Assembly (NCBI GenBank): GCA_035041965.1
Contig: JAPYMA010000240.1
Location: forward strand, 124,001-188,000
Direction: 5' to 3'
Source of the DNA: Anisakis pegreffii
Lineage: Eukaryota; Nematoda; Chromadorea; Rhabditida; Anisakidae
DNA length: 64,000 nucleotides
The notes under the pieces are model-generated. The model was not told the origin of the DNA. It saw nothing but the letters and a program-made list of their open reading frames with translations, and made no database searches. Each line of letters begins with the position of its first letter. Position 1 is the first letter of the stretch. This document shows positions 12,239-23,516 of this stretch, piece by piece. Both the position numbers and the translations under genes were made by a program.

Positions 12239-14397
12239 GGACATTGGTACACCACCCGGTTTCGAGCAAAATCCTCCTACTCATTCGCTTAGAAAAGTTT
12301 CGCTCTGGACCAAATTGTATACCAATGTCATTGATGTTGTTTAGTCTAAGCTAGGATCTGATCTGGCTTTTATCTAATTATATATTCGAAGAGGATGAAT
12401 GAAACCATAGCGTGAAGAATGGTTTCAATTAATCGTGATACGTGTTCTAGAAATTCTCTTTGATCTTAAACTAAATCAATTCAACAAAATGGAAAAGACG
12501 AAGCAGATAATGATAATAACGAGCGTTAGACAAATTAGAATGCAAAACGAAAAGCTGACTGAATTTTGCTAGCCTAAGTCAGCCGCCTTGAAATGGTTTT
12601 CGATGTTACCATAGTAGTAAATTTCCACCGAATTGATGAATCAAACACTCTCGAGTGACTGGTTTCACGGACCGTTGTGTTGCTCTGTTGAGATGAAACA
12701 TCAAAGACAAATCTGATATGAACATTTCAGTGACAGTTTGGAGCACTGCTTTGAAATTTTTGGACATTGAAGCTGTCAAACCATCAACAGAAAATCTATT
12801 CATTTCGTTGGATATTTTTGTTGGATAACAACAATTGTTTCTGCAAATTGCGACTGAAGGAAGCATTTTTTCTTAATCATAAACAAATCACTCACTATTT
12901 GGGACAGCTTTAATTACGAGTGTGCGAAAAGGTGCCAAGCGATTCTCTGCAATAGTTTATGTGTTTGCGCTATGCTATTGGTTGATACGCTACCGTAGCG
13001 TGTAAGCATGTCACAGTTACCGTATCCCTTTTTCTTGAAAAATGTTCACATGTAAACAGAGTTGGAACAGTTTTTGATTGGATCACTAATAAAAATGTTA
13101 TGGAAGAATCTTTCCTTTTTTTCCTCGAATAAAATAAATCTGTCTGAGCCCACTTAATCCGACCACGTTAAGGGAGCTATCACATTTATATATTATAAAA
13201 AAAAAACAAGGACACAGTATATGTAACGTTTCGGACCAGCGACATACCACACGAATTTCGGATGTTAACATGCATAATGTTCACCAGCAGCCGCATACAG
13301 ATTCTAAAGTGCAGACTCATAGAATAGTTTTGTGACATGAATTATTCATCTGTAATGAAATAAGAAACTAAGATGGAATATCAAACTAACCATTCCATTG
13401 TAAGGACAAAATGGTCACGAATGTAACCATATGAATAAAATGAAATGAGTGTATGTAACATGAGAAGCATACTTGTGTACGTTCGTTATCAGAGTTTGAG
13501 CACGGATCTGGTTACAGTCAGCTGATACTAGAACATCGGGATGAATTTTAGAGATGTATTCGAAAGCGGTGGCAAGATTCATCAATATGATCAAGTGGGA
13601 AGTCTAATTGTGAAAATCAGTTCAAATGCTGAACCTAGTTTGAAATCGGAGGAACTGAATTATGAGCCAATGTTGGTTCATAGATAGGACACCACTTCAG
13701 CATTCAAAATTCCTAATTAGAACGAAGTGAATGTAGTTTCAAAAAACAAAGTTTCTCACCATAACAACTAGATGATGGGGTGGAAATTGTCACACAAGAT
13801 GATAAGTACATCAAATACTTTGAAAGACTTATCATCTTGAGTGGCAATTGAAATAGATTCCAGATGAGATCTATTGATAGATACTTTCGATTCAATTTAA
13901 CACTTCAAATTTACTTCCTCATTTGATTAGTGATTTATGAGTGATTATCGATCAAAATATTCACACAATTAGAGAGCAATCAAAAAAGAAACTATTTGTC
14001 ATCGAGTTGATGAGAGGACATTGATCATCGAGTAAAGTTCACGATTTATACTTCAGAACAGAACATAGCGCAAGCATAAGATCAGGAAATTGAATCGAGA
14101 TTAGGATCGCATCAAAACAACGACATAAATTAAACAGCTGCCTGCTTTGACGTACCACATTTCCATCTAAACGACAACTCAAGTGATCATAAAAGTGTGA
14201 AGAGATCATGAATGCGTAGGTAAAACACAATTAAACTGTTTAAAAAGCTCATCAGAAAATCAATCAGAAGGCGATAAACTCAACTGATTACGCGGATGAA
14301 GAAAACAGTTGTTCTGAAAACATCGCTAAGCTGCTCTTGTTAAATATCTGACTACTGATGTTTTCAAGTTACCGACCAAAAAACGTAAGGAATCTAA
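12239..14397. other. No gene recognised
   Basis: Only a modest minus-strand open frame at 12,606-12,866 and other short frames. Poly-A runs near 13,200. Nothing supports a gene or a repeat longer than about 30 bases. Confidence 0.4.
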
Positions 14398-14718
14398 ATG
14401 ACAACATTCGCTTACTTCACTATGAAACAAAACATCCCATCAAGACTTAATGGATTTCGTAGCTGTGTGGTAGATCTATTGTTAACTTCTTTTTCTGTGT
14501 ATATCGCAGTTGCTGAGCAATATCTAGCGATCAGATTAGTTTCCCGTGTGAGACAAAACATAACTATTTATGAGAGTTCTACTGAGCAGGCGGCTAACTT
14601 AGCTTACATCGACAGTGTGATAAGAAATGGGATGAACTGGAGCGCAAACAATAAACCCGTCTACGGGTTTACACAGCTGAAAAATGAAATCAAAAACCAG
14701 TTAATTTTGAGAAAATGA
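14398..14718 (+). CDS. Open frame of 106 codons, unknown
   Basis: A complete frame starting at ATG (14,398) and ending in TGA. A hydrophobic stretch around residues 25-45 (CVVDLLLTSFSVYIAVAEQ) could be a membrane segment. The C-terminal half is polar (EQAANLAYIDSVIRNGMNW). No family is recognised and no signal for splicing or polyadenylation is obvious. Composition is not clearly different from the flanks. A frame of this size is expected a few times by chance in 64 kb, so I treat it as a weak candidate for a single-exon gene or a membrane-protein exon. Confidence 0.22.
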   Translation: MTTFAYFTMKQNIPSRLNGFRSCVVDLLLTSFSVYIAVAEQYLAIRLVSRVRQNITIYESSTEQAANLAYIDSVIRNGMNWSANNKPVYGFTQLKNEIKNQLILRK

Positions 14719-16952
14719 ATGAATTTCATCAGAATTATGAGTTGCTCATTGCAATAATATTGCCAACGGCCAACGGTTGCCTGCGTCAATTAATTAATTG
14801 GATTGCGAAGCATATGCATATCAAAAATGCCAGCTCATTCTAGCCTTTAATATTCCAGATGGATTTCAAATAGACACAAAAACAGACTGAAATTTGAAGA
14901 GGAAACCAAAAAAAATCATTTCACAAAATCTCAAAATCTATGAATGAAGATTGTCAATGTGAAGTAATTTCGTAATACTTGCCTGCGTAATAGAACTTGC
15001 CTAGAACCAATCCGTTAAGCAAACATTACGTCAGCTCTAACATTTTCAAAGTACACGGTTTAAGAAATGAGATTTCCAACTGATGGGATCAGCCCTTGCG
15101 GATGAAACTGCACGAAATTTCGAATGAATATCAGAAAACAAGTGTTTGATGCAATACGACGGACAATGAACATTATTCAAACACTCAATTTGCGACTGAA
15201 ACTGTCCACCAAGAATAATTTGAAAGCCAGCAAAACAATTTTTGTGACGTGCTCATCAAAACTTGAAATTCCATGGGTAACCAAATAGTTGTCGCAGAGT
15301 GAAAAAAGCAACAACCATACGATTCTTAGGAAAAACTTCGTAAGACTCAAGATCTACGAGTGAATGACAGTCGTAAATGCGAAGTAATTGTGCATTATCT
15401 GCCTGAGAGCATTTGGTGAACTCGAACACTGTCAAAGATAGATGATAGTAAGGCTACTATTATTTAAGAATACTCTCAACGAATTCCTAAACACAAACGT
15501 TTCACGATTGTTCCGATATACATTCTCTCGGCAACGTCACGCAATAAACTGCAATCTGCCATTTATATAGCATCAGTGATAGGATCGCTTAGGACTCAGA
15601 AGATGTAAATTTCCTCGAACACAAATTTGTATTCTGTCAAAATTCTGTCAAAAAACTTTCCCCTTCGTCATCAAGTCTATCACGGCTGATTCAAATTCAC
15701 ACTTCAACAGAAATGTCTGCTCGAATTAGGTGTTTAATCTCTTCTGAAACATCTTCAAAAATATCGAATTCAACGAAACTACTTCTGTGGAGTATCTTTT
15801 GATAAAGTTCACGTCATATGTGACAAGAACAGAGTTTTTGCGCACTTGACGTGGCTTGATTGACCTTTTCAAATGCATCACTAAATTCAAGCAAGTAGAA
15901 AGAAAAAGTTATGCGAAATGCCACCGATGAACTTATGAAGCATTCAGCTGTAAACAATTTGAATCAATTTGCTGTCCGAATGATAGTTTTGAGCTCTTTT
16001 TGGCTCAAGAAAACGGCATTTATAAGACACTCAAGTGCATATCCAACCATGAAAATGTCACAAAATGTGGCAATTCGAAACGAAACTCCACGAGAAACAT
16101 TGAATCTTCTCGAAGACATTTAGTTAGGTTGCCTCAGAATTGTGATCTTATGATCAGTCACTCTAAGTCAAAAGCTGCAGACTCACGAGATTTTTCCGAA
16201 TTAATTCATCACATTGATTTGAGGTTACCCATGCAAATGAAATGTATTCTCGTGATGCACCTAAATGACGCGCTGAAATGCGATTGGAATATGGCAAAGC
16301 ATTTTTTTTGTTGAATTTGAAATGAGATTAAAATGAATGCTGGATGAGTTGAATACTTAAGTATAAGGAAAATTATAATTTTGAAATGCAGACGCTCAAT
16401 GAATAATACATATTCTTGGCTGACACAGAGGATCAGTGCTTCTTGCTGGATAATTTAGCGAATACGAGCCAATAAATGACAGCAGATAAAAGCGCTGAAT
16501 GTGTGTGAGCCATTCACACCGTTAAACACTTGTCTTTGGTGAATTTACGAGCGTAACAGTTGGATTACCGTGAGAATACGACTTCTTTCGAGCGATCTAT
16601 TTGGAAACTGCATCTTAGATTAGTGAAAAGAATGAGCGTTAACGTGAGCTTAAAGCAAATCTTCCACTCAGTCACCTAACATTCGCCTATATTGCCGTTG
16701 TTGGGGTCGATTGTAGTGAAAGAACAGCATTCAGCATTTCCAAATCGCTGGTTCTTTGCGAATAACATATGTGATTGAACTGCCGGAATCTGACAAAGAA
16801 TTTATTCGTTATGCATCAAAGCATCAGCAAGCCTTGATACGGACCATAAGACTTGATAATATCCACCGCAGTTTCAACAACCACAATAACAGTGAAAAGT
16901 GCATTTGTACCTATCAAGCGTGAATGAATAAATGAATAATTCATGATATGGA
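14719..16952. other. No convincing gene
   Basis: Short overlapping plus-strand frames at 15,911-16,314 in two phases, neither with splice support. Otherwise AT-rich sequence with frequent stops. Confidence 0.4.
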
Positions 16953-17120
16953 TCATATGAGGGAACAGTCTAAGCTCACGGCATTATTCATAAGCGCACT
17001 TGGGACTCTCACCGTAGCCTCAAAGTTGGCTGCTGCGCTGCCAAAATCTGATGAATAGTCCTGGGAAGGGACATTCCGTGAAACTGTTTCGATAGAGGCT
17101 TCACAAATCAACACATTCAT
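16953..17120 (-). CDS. GC-rich small gene or first exon, unknown protein
   Basis: An ATG-to-TGA frame of 55 codons on the minus strand in a patch distinctly richer in GC than its surroundings. The peptide begins MNVLICEASIETVSRNVPSQ and continues through an SDFGSAAANFEAT stretch, with mixed polar and small residues typical of real proteins. After codon 36 (ending at 17,013) the sequence ACG|GTGAGA is a good splice donor, so this may be the first exon of a spliced gene. Just upstream of the ATG is an acceptor-like CTCGTTAG that could serve for an upstream exon or trans-splicing. A complete plus-strand frame (16,957-17,058) overlaps antisense. No family recognised. Confidence 0.35.
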   Translation of the reverse strand: MNVLICEASIETVSRNVPSQDYSSDFGSAAANFEATVRVPSALMNNAVSLDCSLI

Positions 17121-18336
17121 GAATCTAACGAGACCGACTTAAGCTTAAATTTGCAATAATCATTTGATAAAAATATGATGCAATTATTCTGATGTAATTA
17201 TTAACTCTATTAACCATTGAATTCCGGCACACAGGATTGCAATTATTTAGATGAAAAAACGCACTGCTGCTGTGGTGGCAAGGGATCACATTGAAACACG
17301 CTCGAATATGTGCAAAATGATTAGCAAGGAGTGAGGAGTCACACAACGACACAATTTTGCAAGTGGAGCTCCAAGTATTGTTATCAAACAATATTATCGA
17401 CTGGTTATCGAACAATTCACTGCAAATTCGTAAGTAAATCACGACTGACCATCTTTGAAAAAGTAACTGCCTCAGTAGGTTATGTTCATTTTGATGATGT
17501 TTCAGGTGTTCGCTGGCATTTCTATGCAATGCTAGAACATCAACTCATTGAATGAACGAATAGAATTTCTTTTGGTAGATACGAATATGTGGATCGTTTT
17601 ATTGAGTTGCACTCAATATCTGCCTGCACTGTTTCATTTTGCTCGTTGTGCTCCAAAGTTGCGTGTATTGATACAAATAAATATAAATTACTAACAAAAC
17701 AATCGGAATTGTGAAAAGTTGTTTGCTCACGTTTCATAGAAACATCCATTTGCGTCCAGTGCAAACCGATGAAAGAAGAATGAAATTCGATAATGACACT
17801 AAAAAATTCGATTGGAATGATATTGATACCTCATTTCAATTGTGCTACACTTAGGACCAGTTATTTTTCTCCATTAGTGCCTAGCTATCTTTATATGGGC
17901 ACTAATGCAACATTAGTGTGGCGTATTCATAGACAATTTATCCCGAAAGCTAACAATTGACTAAGTAAGGAAAAGTTACCAACATGTTTCCAGATGCCCG
18001 AATGCAATCATTTCCGTCAGCAGTAAAAATATTCGAAGTCAGTATGGTGAGTTCAGACTATTAAATAACTAAAAAAGTGATTGCAAACGCGCATGACTTT
18101 TTGCTCAGAAGGATTAAAGGAAGATATGTTGTAGGAAGTAACGTCAACTTATTAAAAGATGGTAGAATGACACTTCATGGTTACGACAGATCCGGAGAGA
18201 AACTCAGCTGATTTGCAACTGATCAGTAACTGCAGTTAAAACGATGTCGAAACTAAGCCCTTTTTTGAATATCTTTTGAATTGAGATATTCTTGTGTGTT
18301 TATCTCTTTGAGATCAAACTTTTTGTCAAAGATTTT
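17121..18336. other. No gene recognised; one short hairpin
   Basis: Short open frames only. At 17,872-17,907 a perfect 10-base inverted repeat (CATTAGTGCC / GGCACTAATG) encloses 16 bases. There is no sign of a transcription unit around it. Confidence 0.4.
17872..17907. repeat. Inverted repeat, 10-bp arms, 16-nt loop
   Basis: CATTAGTGCC at 17,872-17,881 pairs with GGCACTAATG at 17,898-17,907. Perfect arms; a further CATTAGTG follows at about 17,911. Function unknown. Confidence 0.6.
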
Positions 18337-18418
18337 GAACCGACGCGGAATTGAACTCACGCCCTCTGAACAGATCGGATCCTCAAAGCCCAGCGTTACA
18401 CCAGTACACTATCAACTC
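18337..18418 (-). tRNA. tRNA-like cloverleaf, class II shape, probable pseudogene or SINE head
   Basis: Read on the minus strand, 82 nt fold as a cloverleaf. The acceptor arm is GAGTTGA with TCGGTTC (7 pairs, three wobble). The D arm is GTGT-ACTGGTGTA-ACGC with the conserved A14, GG and A21. The anticodon arm is TGGGC-TTTGAGG-ATCCG with U33 and a C-A mismatch at the top pair. A short TCT/AGA variable arm follows, then a T arm with loop TTCAATT and one bulged A. Internal promoter boxes A (TAGTGTACTGG) and B (GTTCAATTC) fit consensus. If TTTGAGG is the anticodon loop, the anticodon is UGA, serine, which suits the long variable arm. The weak anticodon stem, the bulge and the absence of a T-run terminator suggest a pseudogene or tRNA-derived repeat. 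Confidence 0.45.
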
Positions 18419-18646
18419 ATTGCACGATGTTTCTTATTTGATTCAAGTACTATCTCTTTTAGTACTATCATCATTCTACGCTAGCTTTTCGCGCTAGCCG
18501 CTACAATCGCAACGTATTGTCCAGTTCAACTGATCCGCACAATGATACCAGTATGTATTTACAATGTGTATTTGAAGCTCATCAACCAATTCTTTCGCTT
18601 ATATCAAAAAATTATGGTAACTTTATGGAAACGCATTGTGATCAGC

Positions 18647-18700
18647 AACTTTACAAACGTTTGATAGCCTGGCCAATCCGGGTAATCCAGGTAATATCAA
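18647..18700 (+). repeat. Dispersed repeat fragment shared with 8980-9030
   Basis: ACAAACGTTTGATAGCCTGG... GGTAATCCAGGTAAT resembles 8980-9030 closely. It lies within an otherwise unremarkable open frame at 18,517-18,792, which I do not call. Confidence 0.5.
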
Positions 18701-18856
18701 AAAATTATATCGTCCACACATTCAGCAAAACATTTCACCGTGCAAACATTCAACAACAAACACAACGTCAAGCACAGAACAAGAAACATTAACAACTGAT
18801 CATGTCACAGAAAAACTCCTTAAAGCATATTGAGAAATAAGATGATTTTTTTACAA

Positions 18857-19235
18857 TTACGGCAAATGAAGCGGAACTTCAAGCTCATGAACATGCTTCA
18901 CATGCAGCAGTTTGAATCTGATCGAACAAGAAACTGAAAAATCGACATAACTAAAAATGCAAGCCAAACAATTGAAAACATGCTAAGCTAATGCAGAAAA
19001 ACAGAAGTGAAAGGACGAATTAACACTCACCAAAGCGTTTTCGTCGAGCACTGTTCGCTTTCCACGACACACAACTACCGGTCGAGGATGAGGTGGACGC
19101 AGCTGATGGTACTTCTGAAAGTCGAGTGGCCAAATGATGATACTTGAAATAACCGCCAACCTCCAGATGGCCTGCCCCCGTAGAGGGATCAACGAACAGA
19201 GACGGCTCGACAGATTTATTCGTCTTTGTCCACAT
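18857..19235 (-). CDS. Two-exon small gene, 93 aa, unknown
   Basis: Exon 1 is 19,031-19,235: an ATG, then 68 codons of unusually GC-rich sequence, ending at a perfect donor (TTTG|GTGAGT). Exon 2 is 18,857-18,933, after a 97-nt intron whose acceptor is CGATTTTTCAG, and it ends in TAA. The two join in frame (205 + 77 nt) to a 93-residue product starting MWTKTNKSVEPSLFVDPSTG, with a serine-rich middle (SAASTSSSTGS) and a basic SARRKRF before the junction. No domain, signal peptide or membrane segment is seen. The ATG lies 64 bp below the stop codon of the preceding minus-strand gene, and an AATAAA (19,247-19,252) sits between them. Alternative: a second open phase of the same exon ends KRTVLDENAL at the same donor and could join another acceptor. 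The composition supports an exon; the choice of phase is less sure. Confidence 0.45.
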
Positions 19236-19246
19236 TTTTTTGGAGT

Positions 19247-19252
19247 TTTATT
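19247..19252 (-). promoter_or_regulatory. Candidate poly(A) signal AATAAA
   Basis: AATAAA on the minus strand, 48 bases after the TAG stop of the gene ending at 19,300 and just before the next ATG at 19,235. A canonical hexamer in a plausible place, but the hexamer is common in AT-rich DNA. Confidence 0.35.
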
Positions 19253-19299
19253 AGAAGTAAAACAACAATAATAGTATTTTAGTCGGTGATTTTGCCTTG

Positions 19300-19643
19300 C
19301 TACACAACACTTTTTCGTGCTTTTTCCTTCGGATTCTGTTCCTCGATTTTGATGTTGCGAAGCAGCTGACGGATGGCAAACTCCGAGACAATTTGACTGA
19401 TTTAGCAAAGCTAAAGTTCGAATAGAATCTCGACATTCACGTCATTTTGCCGTTCTGTCATTTTGTTTCACTGTCTTACAGTGTCGTTGCTTCTTGCTGT
19501 CGTCCGTTTTTGATTTCTTGTATCGCCTGAGAGGTTTCACTTATCAGCTGCTCACTTTCAGACTTGAATAAATCCTCGGCGAATAACTCGTACTGATTGA
19601 TAAGGTAAAGGGATTCAATGTTCTTGATCCAGCTTTTTCCAAG
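19300..19643 (-). CDS. Last two exons of a minus-strand gene, helical coiled-coil-like protein
   Basis: The exon at 19,480-19,643 reads LGKSWIKNIESLYLINQYEL... EIKNGRQQEATT and ends at a good donor (ACACT|GTAAGA). After an 83-nt intron the acceptor CTAAATCAG opens the exon at 19,300-19,396 in the matching phase, giving LQIVSEFAIRQLLRNIKIEE... ARKSVV and TAG. The product is charged, leucine/isoleucine-spaced and rich in Glu, Lys and Gln, so it is probably helical or coiled-coil. I do not recognise the family. The same frame continues upstream as protein-like sequence to about 19,878 but carries TAA at 19,644-19,646 and near 19,720. The gene is therefore either a pseudogene, carries assembly errors, or has an exon start I could not place. 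Confidence 0.4.
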
Positions 19644-19756
19644 TTACTGAACTAGAATGGAGAACTTATCATAGACCGATCGGATGAATGTGGGAAAACC
19701 GGATATGAAGTCAAAATTTTAGTTGAGTTCAGATAGACTTGGATTGCTGAGCTCAC

Positions 19757-20039
19757 GCCAGCGTCTTTTCAGTTCCTTTAGATTGTTAGGAAACCGGAGA
19801 ATATGTTTGCGTGAAAGGCTCTCAATTAGATCAGAAGGTATCCAGCATTTGCAATTGATTCTAAAAGATTTGAGAACACTGCAAGGAAGGACAGTTGGAA
19901 AGCTCAACTGAACCGAAATCAATCACTGGAATTTCCGCAGCGGAATGTTCAATTGGATTATATGAATCGGAACGGTGCGCTCTTGATCGTTTGCGGAAAA
20001 TGGGAATGTGGCGGTGGTGGAAATGGCAAACAGATTCAT
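19757..20039 (-). CDS. Upstream exons probably of the same minus-strand gene
   Basis: From an ATG at 20,037-20,039 (frame open upstream to about 20,090), 113 nt read MNLFAISTTATFPFSANDQE... LRKF and end at CCA|GTGATT. A 48-nt intron with acceptor CCTTCCTTGCAG leads in frame into 19,757-19,878 (VLKSFRINCKCWIPSDLIES... LKELKRRW), which ends at a strong donor GGC|GTGAGC. The last exon carries one base into the next. That does not match the phase required at 19,643, so the link to the downstream exons is unresolved. A different open phase of exon 1 reads AAEIPVIDFGSVELSNC. The region is richer in GC than its flanks. Family unknown. Confidence 0.3.
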
Positions 20040-20433
20040 CAAGTGACCAGCGTCACCATAAAATGAATGACAAATGCTACAGTGTTGAGATCAGTTGATT
20101 GCAGATTCATTGGAAACGATCTGAATCGAATACAGTAAAGTACAATTCACATCAATTCGTTTGTAACGATATTGCATTCAGTCAATTTCCATCAGTTCGA
20201 AGCTTATTCAGGAAATTTCTCAGTTTGCGTTTCGTCTGAAAGCAGTAAAGATTGTTTAACACGTTCATTTCATTATCCCTTATCATACTAACATCGTCAA
20301 TATTAAGCATTATAGTCATCGCAATGGTGATTGCTACTTGAATAACAAGAGCAATAAACAATTCGGCAGAATATACTTAAAAATGGCACATTCATCAGAA
20401 TAACGACATCAACATGTAGACAAACACTTGAAC
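20040..20433. other. Upstream flank of the minus-strand gene, nothing else seen
   Basis: AT-rich, with scattered short frames. A promoter for the minus-strand gene would be expected here, but no recognisable core promoter stands out. Confidence 0.3.
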
Positions 20434-21056
20434 TGGAGATGAGGTACACTAATGATAGATATCTGCAGCCGGATAAGATATTTCCCGTCCCGTTTTCGAT
20501 TAAAAAGAATCACTGATAAAACTGGAATCACTGAGATTTGGAAAGAATCATTAGAAAAGTCGGGTGCTTAAACAATGATAGAATTGGAGATGAGGTACAC
20601 AAATGACAGATACTTGAAGACGGATAAGATTATTTCCCGTTCCGTTTTCGATTAAAAAGAATCACTAGAAAAAAATGGATTCATTAGGATTTGAAAAGAA
20701 ATGTCAGGTGTGTTTTAGTATCGGTTGAAATTTCAGTCAGATTTCCGTTAAGCAGATTTCCGCATCTAAATACAATGACCTATCGCATTTCAGATACCAT
20801 GGCAGTTTGAATGCTTTAGGCAGAAGGTGATAAGACGGATAAGATTATTTCCCGTTCCGTTTTCGATTAAAAAGAATCACTAGAAAAAAATGGAATCATT
20901 AGGATTTGAAAAGAATCACTGAAAATGTCAGGTGTGTTTTAGTATCGGTTAAAAGTTCCGTTAGTTTTCCGTTAAGCAGATTTCCGCATCGAAATACAAT
21001 GACCTATCGCATTTCAGATACCGTGGCAGTTTGAATGTTTTAGGCAGAAGGTGATA
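20434..21056 (+). repeat. Direct duplication, about 215-224-bp unit, 2 full and 1 partial copies
   Basis: The block starting AGACGGATAAGATTATTTCC at 20,618 recurs at 20,833 with only a few differences. It includes GTTTTCGATTAAAAAGAATC, an AGCAGATTTCCGCATC box and a TAGGCAGAAGGTGATA end. A more diverged partial copy starting TGGAGATGAGGTACAC occupies 20,434-20,571, and the same start word recurs at 20,585. The middle copy lacks a short AATCACTGAA stretch present in the last one. Local tandem duplication; no coding capacity. Confidence 0.85.
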
Positions 21057-23396
21057 GTTTTGCCAGCTGTGACGTGAATGAACAGTTTCCGTCGAAATCG
21101 ACTCGTTGGACCGTCCACCGTTAATAAGTGGACTGCAAAATTTTGCTGCTCATATACCACACGCAAGATTCCGACTGCAACTATCGTACAAATGCATTTT
21201 TATGCTATCCAGAGCGACCTCACTTGCAAGAATACGAATCAGCGAATAAAAATAAGTGAAGGTTGGGAATTTTTTGACTCATATTTCTTCAAGTGAAGGG
21301 AATTTGTTGATGAAATACGATCCGGTCAACTAAAACACAGAAAATCACTGACAACTGAATCGCTCAAACGTTGAACTACAAAGGCGATGACGTTCAGGAC
21401 ACAAAATCTGATCGTAAGCTAGAGTTACATGATAGCAGTTGCTGCCTTCAAATCCATTTTAATGTTACAGCAAAAACCCGATGTTGAATTCATGTCAACG
21501 ATCAGAGATCTCATTGAGATGCTCAAATTCTTACGTTTTAGAAAGTTTTCAGGTCGAAGAGCATTATAAACGAAGGAGAGGACTCTGAAGAAGGCTAGAC
21601 TAGCTGAAGTTTACGTCGCAGTAAACGTGAATGGTGCTCTTATGATAAGGAAATAAAAAAGCATAATTACTCCCGAGATGTTCCCTGCTCAATCGCTTTC
21701 CATTTCATCTTGTGCATGCAATCCTAGAATTCATAATGATTCTACATTGCTAGCTCCAATTTATTATGAATTATCTAAATCGTTCACTGGTCTGCCCACG
21801 ACGATACTCAAAAAAGAAAAATACCCTCAGTAAAACACTGAATTACGGAATATCACCTTAGCACTAACTCAAATCAAACAATAAAAGCATTTCAAATAAT
21901 GATCTCGAATCAGAGCAATTGCTATGCCCAATGATTGACATATTCTTCAGCATAACGCGACTAGAGCTCGCATAATAGCTGCATCAAATCGAGCATATTT
22001 GAAAACCCACAAGAGATTCTGCTCCACATCAGAGAACTTATATCAAGCAGAAGCTATTCGAATAGAATCGTGGTAGTTCAACAGGGAACGTAAACGCACG
22101 GCTCTGTCATGTTTCCAACGCATAATAACTTCCTTTGTGCAATGTTTGTAAACGCACATAAAATTTGTGTTGTTAAGCAACCAAATTCGAAACGTATGTT
22201 TTTTGAGAACGCTGAATTTACAAACATATTGGTCAAGATATCGCTATGCACGAAAGATCATTAACCATTAAAGAATTTCACTCGCAGATTTTCAAAAGAT
22301 TCACTGAGCCATTAACGAATGCGGAATAATCTACTTCATGAAATCGCACCCTTTCCAAATCACACACCACTAATTGTGCGTTATTTCATCGCACTGCATC
22401 CCTACATTCGCAAATCCAATCAAATTTACTATTGAACACTCAATGAGAATCAAAGAATCGAATGGAATTATCCCAATCCCCAAGTCTCCTCTGACAATGA
22501 CTGGCGAAAATGCATGTGCACAATGAGAATTTCTCGTGAAATGAATTCCGCAAGATAACAAGAAATTGAAATGAAAAAAAGTCAGGTCTGCGCTGATTGA
22601 AAATGAAAATTCAGTTGCACTGTTCGGAGTTTCAGCATCTTATTTATGTCATTTTCCCGTCCGCGTATCACCAATGAGTGACATGTTCCAAGAAAGAGAA
22701 TGGATTAAGCGACAATCGAAATATTTGAATGAGACATGTTTTCATTGACTGACGATGAGAACATCATTTAGGAATTGTGTCTCTGTGTGTGATAGAGTGG
22801 TCATGAACATTCATACATAGAAACAATGCAAACTATTTGTCGAATCACATCAGAGAATTATTTCTGGGGATTATCCTGTGCAGAATTTGCAGGGAAAATC
22901 GAACAGAATGTTCAAATTATGAACTCTTCAATCAATTCAATAGCTCCAATGACCAATCCACTCAGTCTAATCGATTGAATTTCTATCTTATTAGATCAAC
23001 AAAGAAGCATTTGATAAGTCATTCGATGACATTGTTAATCGAAACGATGAAAATTGTATTATACAAAGTGATCATTACTAATATATCAAGAACGAACTGC
23101 TCGCTGTTTCAATGGTTCCTGTAAGAGGGAAAATTCCTGCTTGTGGGAGACTTAAGGACGTTAGCACAGAATTGAGTGAGTTACCACATCTCATTTGCTA
23201 AGCTCTACGAATTCTTGACAGCGAACATTATCGAACGTACCATGCTATATTTCATGCGAGAGTATGGATTAACCGTGATATATTTCACGTGATTGTATGC
23301 GAGGTTATAGTTAGTTGCTTGCTTTCCTTTCTATGTGTGGCTTACAAGTGAAAGATTGATGGGGCAGGGGAAGGACAGTCAATTACATTTCTTGAG
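21057..23396. other. No convincing gene
   Basis: Open frames at 21,078-21,296 (72 codons, ATG start) and 22,837-23,124 are not supported by splice sites or composition. No repeats noted. Confidence 0.35.
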
Positions 23397-23516
23397 ATGA
23401 GAAAATGCCGTTCCTCCTTGTGGCAACAAGCGGGCATGGATCACCACAGCGGGAGGACCACTATCCTAATGGAAAATGAAAACAAAAAATTTTTCATGAC
23501 TTTGAAATCTGAATGA
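23397..23516 (+). CDS. Small GC-rich frame, 39 codons, unknown
   Basis: ATG at 23,397 to TGA at 23,514-23,516. The peptide starts MRKCRSSLWQQAGMDHHSGR. The same frame is open upstream to about 23,353, so the ATG may be internal to an exon. The patch from about 23,360 to 23,460 is richer in GC than its neighbours. An overlapping ATG frame in another phase (MPFLLVATSGHGSPQ...) is equally long in the GC-rich part. No acceptor with a good pyrimidine tract was found. Weak candidate exon. Confidence 0.2.
   Translation: MRKCRSSLWQQAGMDHHSGRTTILMENENKKFFMTLKSE

Noticed and set aside
13221..13245. Second hammerhead-like site suggested by AACGTTTCGG
   Set aside because: No CUGANGA box at the required distance on the minus strand.
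19895..20098. Plus-strand frame opposite the upstream minus-strand exons
   Set aside because: Shadow of the GC-rich minus-strand region; no splice sites or start context of its own.
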